In this document: in pieces, positions 1-7,444 of the stretch
Numbering within the stretch: position 1 is the first letter of the stretch
Layout of the letters: each line of letters starts with the position of its first letter
DNA from: Candidatus Poseidoniaceae archaeon
GTDB lineage: Archaea > Thermoplasmatota > Poseidoniia > Poseidoniales > Poseidoniaceae
Assembly (NCBI GenBank): GCA_022452125.1
Contig: JAKURJ010000052.1
Coordinates: 1 to 11,299 of the forward strand
Direction: 5' to 3'
DNA length: 11,299 bases
Made by a program: the position numbers and the translations under genes
Notes under the pieces: model-generated
The model's input: only the letters and a program-made list of their open reading frames with translations
Databases searched by the model: none
Told to the model about the DNA's origin: nothing

Positions 1-930
1 CTGTACCGCAGAATCATCGACAATGCAGCAAAGTGCTTCTTTTCCGCTAATATAATTCAAACTCTCAAGTAGAGTTTCTAATTGGGCAACATCGCCGCCC
101 AAGAATCTGTCACCCTGGCTTTCTATTCCTGCTGCCACCCCGGGGATAAACGGCAATCCTAGTCCGTTGTTGAAAGAATGAGATGCCGTCCATACACCGG
201 TAACCGCCTCATTAGGCGTGAGATTAGAAGTAAATTCAATGCTAGCTATCCCACTAGTTGATGTCGCATTCAATTGCTCATCTATCCATTGAGTGGTCGG
301 AGGCCAAACAGATTGGCCTAAAGGCAATCCATTGAGGTAGGCACGAGCACTCCAGCCTCCGCCGAATTCTCCTATTGTCAAATTGTGATTATCCCAGTCG
401 ACAACGCTTCCTGAACCTGTTTGGATTGCCTTGATTACCAAATCTTCGCTATAGTTACCTTGTAAGTCGTATGTAGTGGTCACATTTGGAATAGTAATCG
501 AAGACTCACCATATCTTATCGCTGTACCTCCGTCACCAATCAAAACGATCGGGACGCCGTTTGGAGCATCGACCAGCCCATCGGAAATCGGTTGCTCCCA
601 AGTGCTTCCAAGCACTTGCATGGTATGTGCTCCTTCTACGGTAAATAGATCTTCAATAATTGGATGTGCTTGCAGCACAACAGTTGTTTGCGACGAAGGA
701 ATAGGAGGATGCCACATTACCACATAACCATCACAAGTGCCGCTCGCTTGATACATCCCTCCGCTTGGGCTCTCGATTATTGTGCCAGTCCAAGGTTCGT
801 TTAGCACAATGTCGCAGTCAGAAATCGGATTGCCAAGCGGGTCTTCGACTTCAACCGTCCAAGATTCCGTTTCTTCTGCCCCAACCGCTGGCATCAAAAG
901 CAACAAAACGAGCAATAGAGCCCTGCGCAT
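1..930 (-). CDS. Exported protein of unknown function, N-terminal part (3' end beyond left edge)
   Basis: This reading frame is open without a stop from the ATG at 930 to the window edge, giving 310 residues with the C-terminus missing. It starts with a textbook signal peptide: MRR, a hydrophobic run of Leu/Val (residues 4-13), then AVGA before EE at about residue 18. That signal is the reason for choosing this start; in-frame ATGs at 957 and 990 would only add a charged extension. The mature part is rich in Gly, Thr, Ser and beta-type sequence. Residues about 23-90 resemble an Ig-like or carboxypeptidase-regulatory-like fold with a possible C39-C66 disulfide. There are five N-x-S/T sequons (N149, N159, N183, N221, N236), which fits a glycosylated surface protein. 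A Cys-Cys pair lies at 301-302. It is divergent from pyrB, 99 bases apart. I do not recognise the family. Exported status is well supported; function is unknown. Confidence 0.8.
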   Translation of the reverse strand, partial: MRRALLLVLLLLMPAVGAEETESWTVEVEDPLGNPISDCDIVLNEPWTGTIIESPSGGMYQASGTCDGYVVMWHPPIPSSQTTVVLQAHPIIEDLFTVEGAHTMQVLGSTWEQPISDGLVDAPNGVPIVLIGDGGTAIRYGESSITIPNVTTTYDLQGNYSEDLVIKAIQTGSGSVVDWDNHNLTIGEFGGGWSARAYLNGLPLGQSVWPPTTQWIDEQLNATSTSGIASIEFTSNLTPNEAVTGVWTASHSFNNGLGLPFIPGVAAGIESQGDRFLGGDVAQLETLLESLNYISGKEALCCIVDDSAVQ

Positions 931-1029
931 ATCCCTTAGCAGAAGTTCATACCTCATCAAGAAAGCGGATTTTCGCGCCCATATGTTCATGGTCGGGTTT
1001 GGCACAACACTGACGGAAGGGGGAGTGAG
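931..1029. promoter_or_regulatory. Divergent intergenic region between exported-protein gene and pyrB
   Basis: These 99 bases separate two genes that point away from each other, so promoters for both must lie here or just inside the genes. I see no convincing TATA box for pyrB. The pyrB side ends in a purine-rich ribosome-binding stretch, ggaaggggga at 1015-1024, which overlaps the usual Shine-Dalgarno window for the ATG at 1030. Promoter assignment is by position only. Confidence 0.4.
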
Positions 1030-1980
1030 ATGCCCGGATTAATCACCATGGATGACCTAACAAATGAAGAGATTATTTCTATTCTCGATGATGCAGAAAG
1101 GTTGCTCCCAGTAGCACGTGGAGAAGTGTATTTACCTCTGCTGCAAGGCAGAATCCTTGGTAACCTATTCTTTGAGCCTTCAACCAGGACCCGCATGTCC
1201 TTTGAGACCGCAATGAAGCGATTAGGCGGAGATGTTGTCAATCTTGGAGATGTAAAAACATCATCCGTAGTCAAAGGTGAAACCCTGTTTGACACCATCC
1301 AAATGGTTGATGGTTACACCGACATAATTGCAATGAGGCACCCAAGGCAAGGAGCTGCGCAGTATGCTTGTGACAGTGCCGATGTACCGATTCTAAATGG
1401 TGGTGACGGCGCTGGCCACCATCCCACTCAAACAATGCTCGATTTGTTCACCATCAGACAATCCCATGGTACTCTTGAAGGGTTGAACGTGGTCTTGGCT
1501 GGAGATTTGAGATATGGTCGAACTGTTCACTCTCTTTCACACGCTCTCGTTAGGTTTGGATGCAACGTGACTTTCGCCTCTCCTGAAAGCTTGCGAATGC
1601 CAGAAGAGATTGTTGCAGACCTCAACGCACACGGTGCTGAAGTTGTTGAAACCGATGACCTACTTAGTCAAATCAACAATGCAGATGTAATTTACATGAC
1701 AAGGATTCAGAAGGAAAGATTCCCTGATGAAGATGAGTATGCCAAGGTTGCTGGTGCCTACAAATTGGAAGCCAGTGACTTAGACGAAGCCAAGGCTGAG
1801 ATGATTATCATGCATCCATTACCTCGTGTGGATGAGATACATCCTTCAGTGGATTCAACAAGACACGCTAGGTACTTCGAGCAGGCATTCAATGGAGTTG
1901 TTGCGAGAATGGCACTAATGTGTTGGCTATTAGGCGTCGATGTGCCTGAAGACATTAACGAAAAGGGGGTAGCACTATGA
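1030..1980 (+). CDS. pyrB: Aspartate carbamoyltransferase catalytic subunit
   Basis: PyrB condenses carbamoyl phosphate and L-aspartate to N-carbamoyl-aspartate, the committed step of pyrimidine synthesis in the cytoplasm. The protein is 316 residues, normal for the family. The carbamoyl-phosphate loop is intact (FFEPSTRTR, S51-R55), followed by the mobile loop S78...K82-G-E, then R103-H104-P, the HPTQT motif (H131, Q134), R164, the aspartate-binding TRIQKERF (R225, Q227) and MHPLPRVDE (P263, L264). These line up with E. coli S52-R56, S80/K84, R105, H134/Q137, R167, R229 and P266/L267. The start at 1030 is preceded by a strong purine-rich ribosome site and gives the usual short lead-in (GLITMDDL). 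It overlaps pyrI by ATGA, so the two are almost surely co-translated and form the catalytic/regulatory holoenzyme. No oddities were seen. Confidence 0.98.
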   Translation: MPGLITMDDLTNEEIISILDDAERLLPVARGEVYLPLLQGRILGNLFFEPSTRTRMSFETAMKRLGGDVVNLGDVKTSSVVKGETLFDTIQMVDGYTDIIAMRHPRQGAAQYACDSADVPILNGGDGAGHHPTQTMLDLFTIRQSHGTLEGLNVVLAGDLRYGRTVHSLSHALVRFGCNVTFASPESLRMPEEIVADLNAHGAEVVETDDLLSQINNADVIYMTRIQKERFPDEDEYAKVAGAYKLEASDLDEAKAEMIIMHPLPRVDEIHPSVDSTRHARYFEQAFNGVVARMALMCWLLGVDVPEDINEKGVAL

Positions 1981-2453
1981 GTCAAGAAGCAAACATGAGA
2001 AGAGTCACTGCAATCAAGAATGGTACAGTTATTGACCATGTTCCTGCAGGTAAGGCGCTATCTGTTCTGAAGATGCTAGGTATCGGCGGAGATATGTCTA
2101 ACCCGGTATCGCTAGTCATGAATGTGCCATCGAAGAAGATGGGTGGAAAAGACATCATCAAAGTCGAAGACCGAGAATTGACACAGCATGAGTTAGACCG
2201 TTTGGCATTGGTAGCTCCTGATGCATCTGTAGCAATCATTCGAGCTTACACTGTTGCAGAAAAATTAGACATCAACTTGACAGAAGAAGTTGTCAATGTA
2301 GCAAGGTGCACCTTCTCCAACTGTATCACTACCAATCCCCGGGAACCTCTTCCTCACAGACTAATCGTGACAAGTAGAGAACCACTAGAACTACGATGCA
2401 GATACTGTGGTAAAACACAAGACATCGAAGAATTGATCGACAATTTGATTTGA
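1977..2453 (+). CDS. pyrI: Aspartate carbamoyltransferase regulatory subunit
   Basis: PyrI binds nucleotide effectors (CTP, ATP, UTP in known enzymes) and docks on PyrB through a zinc domain, making ATCase allosteric. The 158-residue protein has the N-terminal allosteric domain with the hallmark GTVIDHVPAGKAL (residues 16-28) and the KKMGGKDIIKVE segment (53-64). The C-terminal zinc domain carries C111-x4-C116 and C141-x2-C144, the four ligands seen in E. coli PyrI. Its ATG overlaps the pyrB stop (ATGA, 1977-1980), with a GGGGG ribosome site at 1965-1969 inside the end of pyrB. An alternative start at Met7 (1995) is possible because the first six residues are not conserved. Its stop (2451-2453) directly abuts the stop of the convergent gene, leaving no intergenic terminator. 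Feedback by CTP would link it to pyrG at 9070-10686. Confidence 0.97.
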   Translation: MSQEANMRRVTAIKNGTVIDHVPAGKALSVLKMLGIGGDMSNPVSLVMNVPSKKMGGKDIIKVEDRELTQHELDRLALVAPDASVAIIRAYTVAEKLDINLTEEVVNVARCTFSNCITTNPREPLPHRLIVTSREPLELRCRYCGKTQDIEELIDNLI

Positions 2454-4988
2454 TTACAAATCGAACAAGTTGGCTTTTTCACAGGCCTTGAAGTTGATCC
2501 AACCTGGCATTCCTAAATCGATTGGAACTCCACCGACTGTGGTAATTAGTCCAGTCATTATCAGATGGTTTGCTAGTGGAGGATTGGTCCAGTCGACTTT
2601 CTTCCAACCTTTCTTTCCTAGATCTTTGACTATGGTTTCTCGACGAGAAGTCCAAGCATTAGCATTCCAAGCATGTATCTTCATTGCATTGGTTGCGAGG
2701 TTGGGTGCAGCCACCACGTTGTGTGAGTCTTGCCAATTCTTCTCCCAATCACCATCCATGGTGTCCGCCCAGATTAGGCCGGTTTTTTCGAATTCTGGTA
2801 TCTCCATCTCCCCAAGGTTTGCTAAGTGTATCGCCAGCCTCCTTAGATGAGGATGGCGTGGATGTTTCTTCATGGTCTTCTCGACGATGTTTATTGCACT
2901 AGCTTTGAGACCTCTGTCAAGGTACAGTAATGCTCTGGCTGTTTGACCATGTGGCCATTCTTCCATGTTCACATTGTTCTTTTTCGCCCAAGACTCTAAC
3001 TTATCTAGGGCCATTTCAGATTGTGACCATAGTCTGAATCTAGCAATATCCCCGAGTATGTGCAGCTTTGAGGCTGGTTTGTATTTCCAAGCAATGTTAC
3101 TTCCTGGTGTTCCTTCCTTGTATCGTTTCAACAAGTCGATATTCCTCTTTGTGACTGAATCTAATCTCAATAATGGCCTCACTGCATTTGGTAATTTGAC
3201 TGAAGGGTCCAATATGGATGTAATCCACTTTAATCTAGCCGATTCAATATCTTCATCAGCTAATAATTCTAAACGCGGTATCGCTTCTGGTATGTCCCTT
3301 TGAGCGAGTGATGCTGCTGCAAGTATTACCCTCGCAATTTCAGCAGTTCTTCCAGCCCTTAGAGCAAGGAAAGATAGCGCCACCTGTTCTGCTTGGTCCC
3401 ATCTTCCTAGGCCCATCAGCATCTCCATACTCGCTTCCGTTCTTCTCACGAGTGACAATCCTTCGATGCTCTCTTCACCGTGGTCTTCGTACAATAATTC
3501 CATTTTCTCCATCGCTTTAGACCAGTTGTCTGATGAAATTAGGTCGCGGAAATCTTCGCCTTTACGATAGATCATCTGTTCGATTGCTTCTAACTGGATT
3601 CGGTTCTGGTTAGCCATTGCATCGAATGAAATGTCATCCAAGTGCTGGCCTGTCCTTCTTGAAAGGGCCCATATCCCTAGGAAAACAACTTGGCCGCCCG
3701 ATGCTAGCATCCAAGTCATTTCTTCTAAGGCGTCTTTTCGAATTACTTGACAAATCGAATCTTGCCAAGAGCCACATTGAGTGCCTTGAGGGAGGTATTG
3801 TGAATCCCAGAACGTTAGCATTGCTAAAGCTAGTAAAAGCATAGACTGCCCAGCAAATCCTGTGAACCAGAAGTTCAAAACGTTGGCTTGCTGCGATTTT
3901 TCACTTCGCAGTAATCGGGAATCTGCAAGCCTAATCCCACCTTTTCCTGAAACATCAGCGATGTCAAGGAACAAGATTCTCGCAACCTCATAGACGAATA
4001 AGAAACCTACAATTGCAACGTTGAGCAACAGGAAAAGAAGGACAATGGTGACCAATGGAACTCTAATTCCCGGTTCTGAAATATTTGCAAAGAGTTCAAT
4101 TGCATAGAATCCCAAAACTCCACCTTCTTCCATGATGGTTGTTTGTGGGCGGTATTCTGGTAAATCCAACACCTTCTGCGTATGCTCAAACATCGTTGGG
4201 TCTATTGCAAGCAAAATAAGTGAAACTAGAGTATTGAATGCAATAAACGGCATCGCTGCAGTGTTTATCCAAACTAAAGTGGAAACGAATTGTTTCCTTG
4301 CTGGAGGTTTGTATGGATAAAATGCAGATGGCTCACCCTTAGACAACATCTTGCTCGATTCTGTCAATGCAGTCCAAGAAGAACCCATGACTCTGCCATA
4401 AGCGATGAATCCTGGAGCGAATGCTAGACAACCAGTAACGGCTAGCTTTCTGTCAAATCCAACATCTGCAAGACCCATAATGAACCAGAGCATGATTAGT
4501 GAAGTGAACCATAGAATTGTGATTGTAACCCCTACGCCATTTCTGAATGTGCTTGCTCCCTGAAGGGTCGCACGCCTTCCACCTGTTCGAGTAATGATTT
4601 GCGTGCTCATGGAGACACCGGTAGAAATCATCGCTGGCACGATAATAAGAATTAATGCGAAAGCCAAAGAAATCTGATGAAGTCCTTCTGAAAGATTCAT
4701 TTGATAGAAAATCCATTCCATCCCGAGCAATATTGCTCCTGTTAATGCCATGACGTAAACCGTTAGACCATTTCTCATGCCGGGAGTTTTCAGTAGCTCT
4801 TTGGCCTCATCCTTGCTATCAGTAACAGTGTGCACTTCGTATCGCTTTGGTCCTGTAGGAAATGCTACCTGCAATCCAGAAAGACCTCTTGGAATAACAT
4901 ATTCTTGGAATAGATACGCGATGAATGCCGATAGAGAAATGGCAAAAAGTGCCATTCCATCGAATTCACTTACGAGTTCGATTCCCAT
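2454..4988 (-). CDS. Large multi-pass membrane protein with C-terminal helical-repeat domain, function unknown
   Basis: This is an 844-residue protein I cannot assign to a named family. The N-terminal half is a polytopic membrane domain with about nine or ten hydrophobic segments, roughly at residues 11-30, 75-97, 104-128, 152-174, 183-201, 233-262, 309-341, 371-395 and 424-443, with a weaker one near 290-303. A loop between the last two strong segments has C405 and C413, a possible disulfide if it faces outside. Residues about 450-800 are soluble and alpha-helical, rich in Leu, Ala, Glu and Lys. They contain TPR-like stretches (for example RWDQAEQVALSFLALRAG and RALLYLDRGLKASAINIVEK), suggesting protein contacts in the cytoplasm. 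It starts 9 bases after the thrS stop, with GAGGG just before it, so it is very likely translated from the thrS transcript. No catalytic or transport motif was seen. The gene is real; function is not inferred. Confidence 0.85.
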   Translation of the reverse strand: MGIELVSEFDGMALFAISLSAFIAYLFQEYVIPRGLSGLQVAFPTGPKRYEVHTVTDSKDEAKELLKTPGMRNGLTVYVMALTGAILLGMEWIFYQMNLSEGLHQISLAFALILIIVPAMISTGVSMSTQIITRTGGRRATLQGASTFRNGVGVTITILWFTSLIMLWFIMGLADVGFDRKLAVTGCLAFAPGFIAYGRVMGSSWTALTESSKMLSKGEPSAFYPYKPPARKQFVSTLVWINTAAMPFIAFNTLVSLILLAIDPTMFEHTQKVLDLPEYRPQTTIMEEGGVLGFYAIELFANISEPGIRVPLVTIVLLFLLLNVAIVGFLFVYEVARILFLDIADVSGKGGIRLADSRLLRSEKSQQANVLNFWFTGFAGQSMLLLALAMLTFWDSQYLPQGTQCGSWQDSICQVIRKDALEEMTWMLASGGQVVFLGIWALSRRTGQHLDDISFDAMANQNRIQLEAIEQMIYRKGEDFRDLISSDNWSKAMEKMELLYEDHGEESIEGLSLVRRTEASMEMLMGLGRWDQAEQVALSFLALRAGRTAEIARVILAAASLAQRDIPEAIPRLELLADEDIESARLKWITSILDPSVKLPNAVRPLLRLDSVTKRNIDLLKRYKEGTPGSNIAWKYKPASKLHILGDIARFRLWSQSEMALDKLESWAKKNNVNMEEWPHGQTARALLYLDRGLKASAINIVEKTMKKHPRHPHLRRLAIHLANLGEMEIPEFEKTGLIWADTMDGDWEKNWQDSHNVVAAPNLATNAMKIHAWNANAWTSRRETIVKDLGKKGWKKVDWTNPPLANHLIMTGLITTVGGVPIDLGMPGWINFKACEKANLFDL

Positions 4989-4997
4989 TGTTTACCC

Positions 4998-7025
4998 TCA
5001 TTCTTCCTTTGGTGGAACAAGTGCGGGTGTTGCTCTCTTGGAATTGATTTCATCCAGCAATTCATCAACGAAAGTATCGAAGGCAACTCCTGCTCTTTGG
5101 TCGCCGTTTCTTGCTCGAATGGACACAGTGTTGTTGTTTGCTTCATCGTCACCGAGGATCAACATATATGCAGGCTGGAACTTTCTGTGCATACGAATCT
5201 TCTTTCCGATTGTATCGTCACCGTCATCTAAATCCGCTCTAATTCCTGCTGCTTTGAGCTTAGAAGTGATTTCTTGACCGTACCCTACTTGCTTCTCTGA
5301 GATTGTCAAAACATGGATTTGAGTGGGTGCCAGCCAAGTTGGGAATCGTCCTGCGAAGTGTTCAATTAGAACTCCACAGAACCTCTCCATTGAACCGAAT
5401 GGAGCTCTGTGAATCATTACTGGTCTGTGCATTTCTCCATCGCTGCCCTTGTATTGGAGTTCGAACCTTTCCGGTAGATTGTAGTCGACCTGAACGGTTC
5501 CTAATTGCCATTCTCTGCCGATTACGTCTTTGACAACGAAGTCGATTTTCGGCCCATAGAAGGCTGCCTCTCCGGGTTCTTCAGACCAATTGACGCCTAA
5601 GCTACTTGCTGCTGCTCGACACGCTTCTTCAGCCAAATCCCATTTTTCGCTGTCGCCGACATACTTGGTTGAATCAGGGTCTCTAAGGCCAACTCTAACT
5701 CTGTAATCGTGCATTCCCAATGCCTCGAAGATTACCTGTACGAGTTCGATGCAACCCAAAACCTCGTTTGCAATTTGGTCTTCTGTCACGAATAGGTGCG
5801 CGTCGTCTTGAGTGAATCCCCTGACTCTTGTTAAACCGGAAATCTCACCTGATTGCTCCCAGCGGTACACTGTTCCGAACTCAGCCAATCTAAGGGGTAA
5901 GTCACGGTATGAGCGAGCTTGTGAAGAATAAATCTTGATGTGATGTGGACAATTCATTGGCTTCAGCATGTATCCTTCGATATCCCCTGCAGCCATCATG
6001 TTCGATAACTCGCCACAACTGCATCCTTCATTGGCTAGACGAGCCATCATATCCTTCTCAACCAATGGAGGATATTGTGAATCCTGGTAATATGGGAAAT
6101 GGCCACTAGTACGGTACAGGTCAAGTTTGCCGATGTGTGGAGTGAATACCTGATGGTATCCTTGTCTGGTCAAATGCTCGGAAATGAATTCTTGCAAACA
6201 TGAGCGAATGATTGCACCACGTGGTGTCCAAAGAATGAGGCCCTGGCCTACATCTTCATCGACATGGAATAATTGTAAATCCTTACCCAATTTTCTGTGG
6301 TCTCTCTTTTTGGCTTCCTCAATCGCTGACATTGTTGCCTTCAGAGCATCCTTAGTCGGCTCAATGATTCCATAGATACGAGTTAGTTGTTCACGGCTTT
6401 GGTCGCCTCTCCAAAATGCGGAAGATACCGATGTCAGCCTGACGTGCATCAATTTAGCAGTTGAATGAACGTGAGGGCCTAAGCACAAATCATACCATTC
6501 GCCTTGTCTGTAGATTGTCGAGCTATCTCCATCCTCAAGTTTGTCATTGATGATTTCAATCTTGTAAGGGTTGGAAGAGAATAATTCGTTTAGTTCAGAA
6601 TCGGTGCACTCAACCCTCTCAACTGTGAGATTTCTTCGTGCGATTTCGTGCATTTTCTTTTGTACTGCTTTCAATTCTGACTCGCCAAAATCTTCGAGAT
6701 CTGCGAAATCGTAGTAGAATCCGCGGTCTATTGCTGGGCCAATTGTTGGCTTCGCATTAGGGTAAATTGCGGTTACAGCTTGTGCTAGCAAGTGGGCTGC
6801 GCTATGCCGAAGAATGTGAATTCCTTCACTTGTGAATCCAGAAATCCCTTCAACAGAACAATCAGAATCTAATGTTGCAGAGAAATCCCTCTGCTCTCCA
6901 TCCACCCAGGCAGCAACGCAGTCGTGCTTTCTGCCCTCGATATCAATCACGATTTCTCCAGCCGTTATTCCAGACGCGTATTCGTTGACTGAACCATCTG
7001 GCAGGGTGACTGATATCATTGACAT
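4998..7025 (-). CDS. thrS: Threonyl-tRNA synthetase, bacterial type with editing domain
   Basis: ThrRS attaches threonine to tRNA-Thr and clears mischarged serine. With the start at 7025 the protein has 675 residues: a TGS domain (about 1-60), the N2 editing domain with H74-x3-H78 and C181-x3-H185, a class II catalytic core, and an anticodon-binding domain (about 565-660). Editing residues match E. coli H73/H77/C182/H186. The catalytic zinc ligands are C359 (MNCPHH), H410 (DDAHLF) and H539 (MIHRAP). Motif 2 is present around YRWEQSGEISGLTRVRGF, and motif 3 is GSMERF. Before the zinc Cys there is an extra loop (about residues 320-350, including CSC) compared with E. coli. I chose 7025 because GAGGG lies six bases upstream and the TGS domain begins at once; 7019 is the next ATG, and an upstream TTG at 7109 would add a tail with no family counterpart. 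Most archaea carry a DTD-like editing domain instead, so this form suggests bacterial ancestry. Confidence 0.97.
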   Translation of the reverse strand: MSMISVTLPDGSVNEYASGITAGEIVIDIEGRKHDCVAAWVDGEQRDFSATLDSDCSVEGISGFTSEGIHILRHSAAHLLAQAVTAIYPNAKPTIGPAIDRGFYYDFADLEDFGESELKAVQKKMHEIARRNLTVERVECTDSELNELFSSNPYKIEIINDKLEDGDSSTIYRQGEWYDLCLGPHVHSTAKLMHVRLTSVSSAFWRGDQSREQLTRIYGIIEPTKDALKATMSAIEEAKKRDHRKLGKDLQLFHVDEDVGQGLILWTPRGAIIRSCLQEFISEHLTRQGYHQVFTPHIGKLDLYRTSGHFPYYQDSQYPPLVEKDMMARLANEGCSCGELSNMMAAGDIEGYMLKPMNCPHHIKIYSSQARSYRDLPLRLAEFGTVYRWEQSGEISGLTRVRGFTQDDAHLFVTEDQIANEVLGCIELVQVIFEALGMHDYRVRVGLRDPDSTKYVGDSEKWDLAEEACRAAASSLGVNWSEEPGEAAFYGPKIDFVVKDVIGREWQLGTVQVDYNLPERFELQYKGSDGEMHRPVMIHRAPFGSMERFCGVLIEHFAGRFPTWLAPTQIHVLTISEKQVGYGQEITSKLKAAGIRADLDDGDDTIGKKIRMHRKFQPAYMLILGDDEANNNTVSIRARNGDQRAGVAFDTFVDELLDEINSKRATPALVPPKEE

Positions 7026-7116
7026 GGCATTCCCTCGCCCCCTACGGGGGCGGTTCTGCCTTTCACCTTGACTATTGTCGGTCACGGAATATTGAGTTAT
7101 GTAGACCAAGTGGTGT
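7026..7116 (-). promoter_or_regulatory. thrS leader with hairpin next to the ribosome-binding site
   Basis: This is the gap between the small upstream gene and thrS. It contains a perfect inverted repeat, CGCCCCC at 7036-7042 and GGGGGCG at 7046-7052 with a 3-base loop. In thrS mRNA this is a very GC-rich 7-bp stem whose 3' arm touches the GAGGG ribosome site (7032-7036), six bases from the start codon. Such a stem could hide or expose the ribosome site. The inverted repeat is seen directly; a regulatory role is inference. Confidence 0.5.
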
Positions 7117-7130
7117 TTACCACTCTACAT
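7099..7130 (-). repeat. Imperfect hairpin at the end of the small gene, upstream of thrS
   Basis: Outer arms ATGTAG (7099-7104) and CTACAT (7125-7130) and inner arms AGTGGT (7109-7114) and ACCACT (7119-7124) form 12 base pairs around a GTTT loop, with a 4-base bulge (7105-7108) on one side. It spans the TAA stop (7117-7119) of the upstream small gene. It could be a transcript 3'-end or processing structure, or part of the thrS leader. No U-rich tract follows it on the minus strand, so it is not a classic intrinsic terminator. Confidence 0.45.
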
Positions 7131-7380
7131 CGAAATCGTCGCCTTCTTTTGACGATGCCTCTGAAACAACTTCCACTTGCTTTTTTTCAGGCGCAGGTTG
7201 CTGTTTGGTAGGCATACGAATCTGGGCGCGATTTTCGACTACATCCCTCTGTCCACGGAATGCTGGAGCCTCGTGTACCTTGACCTCTTTTTTCTCTGCA
7301 GGAGCAATTTCTTTCGCTTCTTCTTTGACTTGATTTCTCCAAGCCCCTTCAAAAGTCAGGTCGTCTTTGCGTCTCTGCAT
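7117..7380 (-). CDS. Small charged, probably disordered protein, function unknown
   Basis: The frame encodes 87 residues: MQRRKDDLTFEGAWRNQVKEE at the start, a Lys/Glu/Ala/Pro-rich middle, and an acidic tail ending DDFDVEW. It lacks hydrophobic core, cysteines and membrane segments, so it is probably intrinsically disordered, perhaps with a short helix near residues 12-25. The start is supported by AAGGAA six bases before the ATG at 7380. It lies on the same strand just upstream of thrS (91 bases to the thrS start) and diverges from the kinase-family gene to its right. Position suggests it leads the thrS transcript, but the hairpin over its stop codon may separate the two. I do not recognise a family. 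A real gene is favoured by the ribosome site, operon position and lack of any competing frame. Confidence 0.6.
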   Translation of the reverse strand: MQRRKDDLTFEGAWRNQVKEEAKEIAPAEKKEVKVHEAPAFRGQRDVVENRAQIRMPTKQQPAPEKKQVEVVSEASSKEGDDFDVEW

Positions 7381-7444
7381 GTATATTCCTTGAAACTAAC
7401 AATACATAATCGGTTTGATGTATCGTGAATATCTCGGCCGCAAT
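7381..7444. promoter_or_regulatory. Divergent promoter region between the small gene and the kinase-family gene
   Basis: This short AT-rich gap separates two genes transcribed away from each other. The stretch aatacataat (7400-7409) could act as a TATA-like element for either direction: it lies about 25 bases above the minus-strand ATG at 7380 and about 40 above the plus-strand ATG at 7445. No transcription start can be fixed from sequence alone. Confidence 0.35.

Noticed and set aside
987..1298. Minus-strand open frame of about 103 codons over the start of pyrB
   Set aside because: It lies antisense to conserved pyrB coding sequence and has no recognisable protein features.
4777..5277. Plus-strand open frame of 166 codons over the thrS/membrane-protein junction
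   Set aside because: It is antisense to two genes, one of them unmistakable (thrS), and its translation is Ser/Pro-rich mirror sequence without a domain.
7026..7109. Longer thrS beginning at the TTG at 7109
   Set aside because: It would add 28 residues unlike any ThrRS, lacks a ribosome site, and its DNA is occupied by inverted repeats; ATG 7025 has GAGGG six bases upstream and starts right at the TGS domain.
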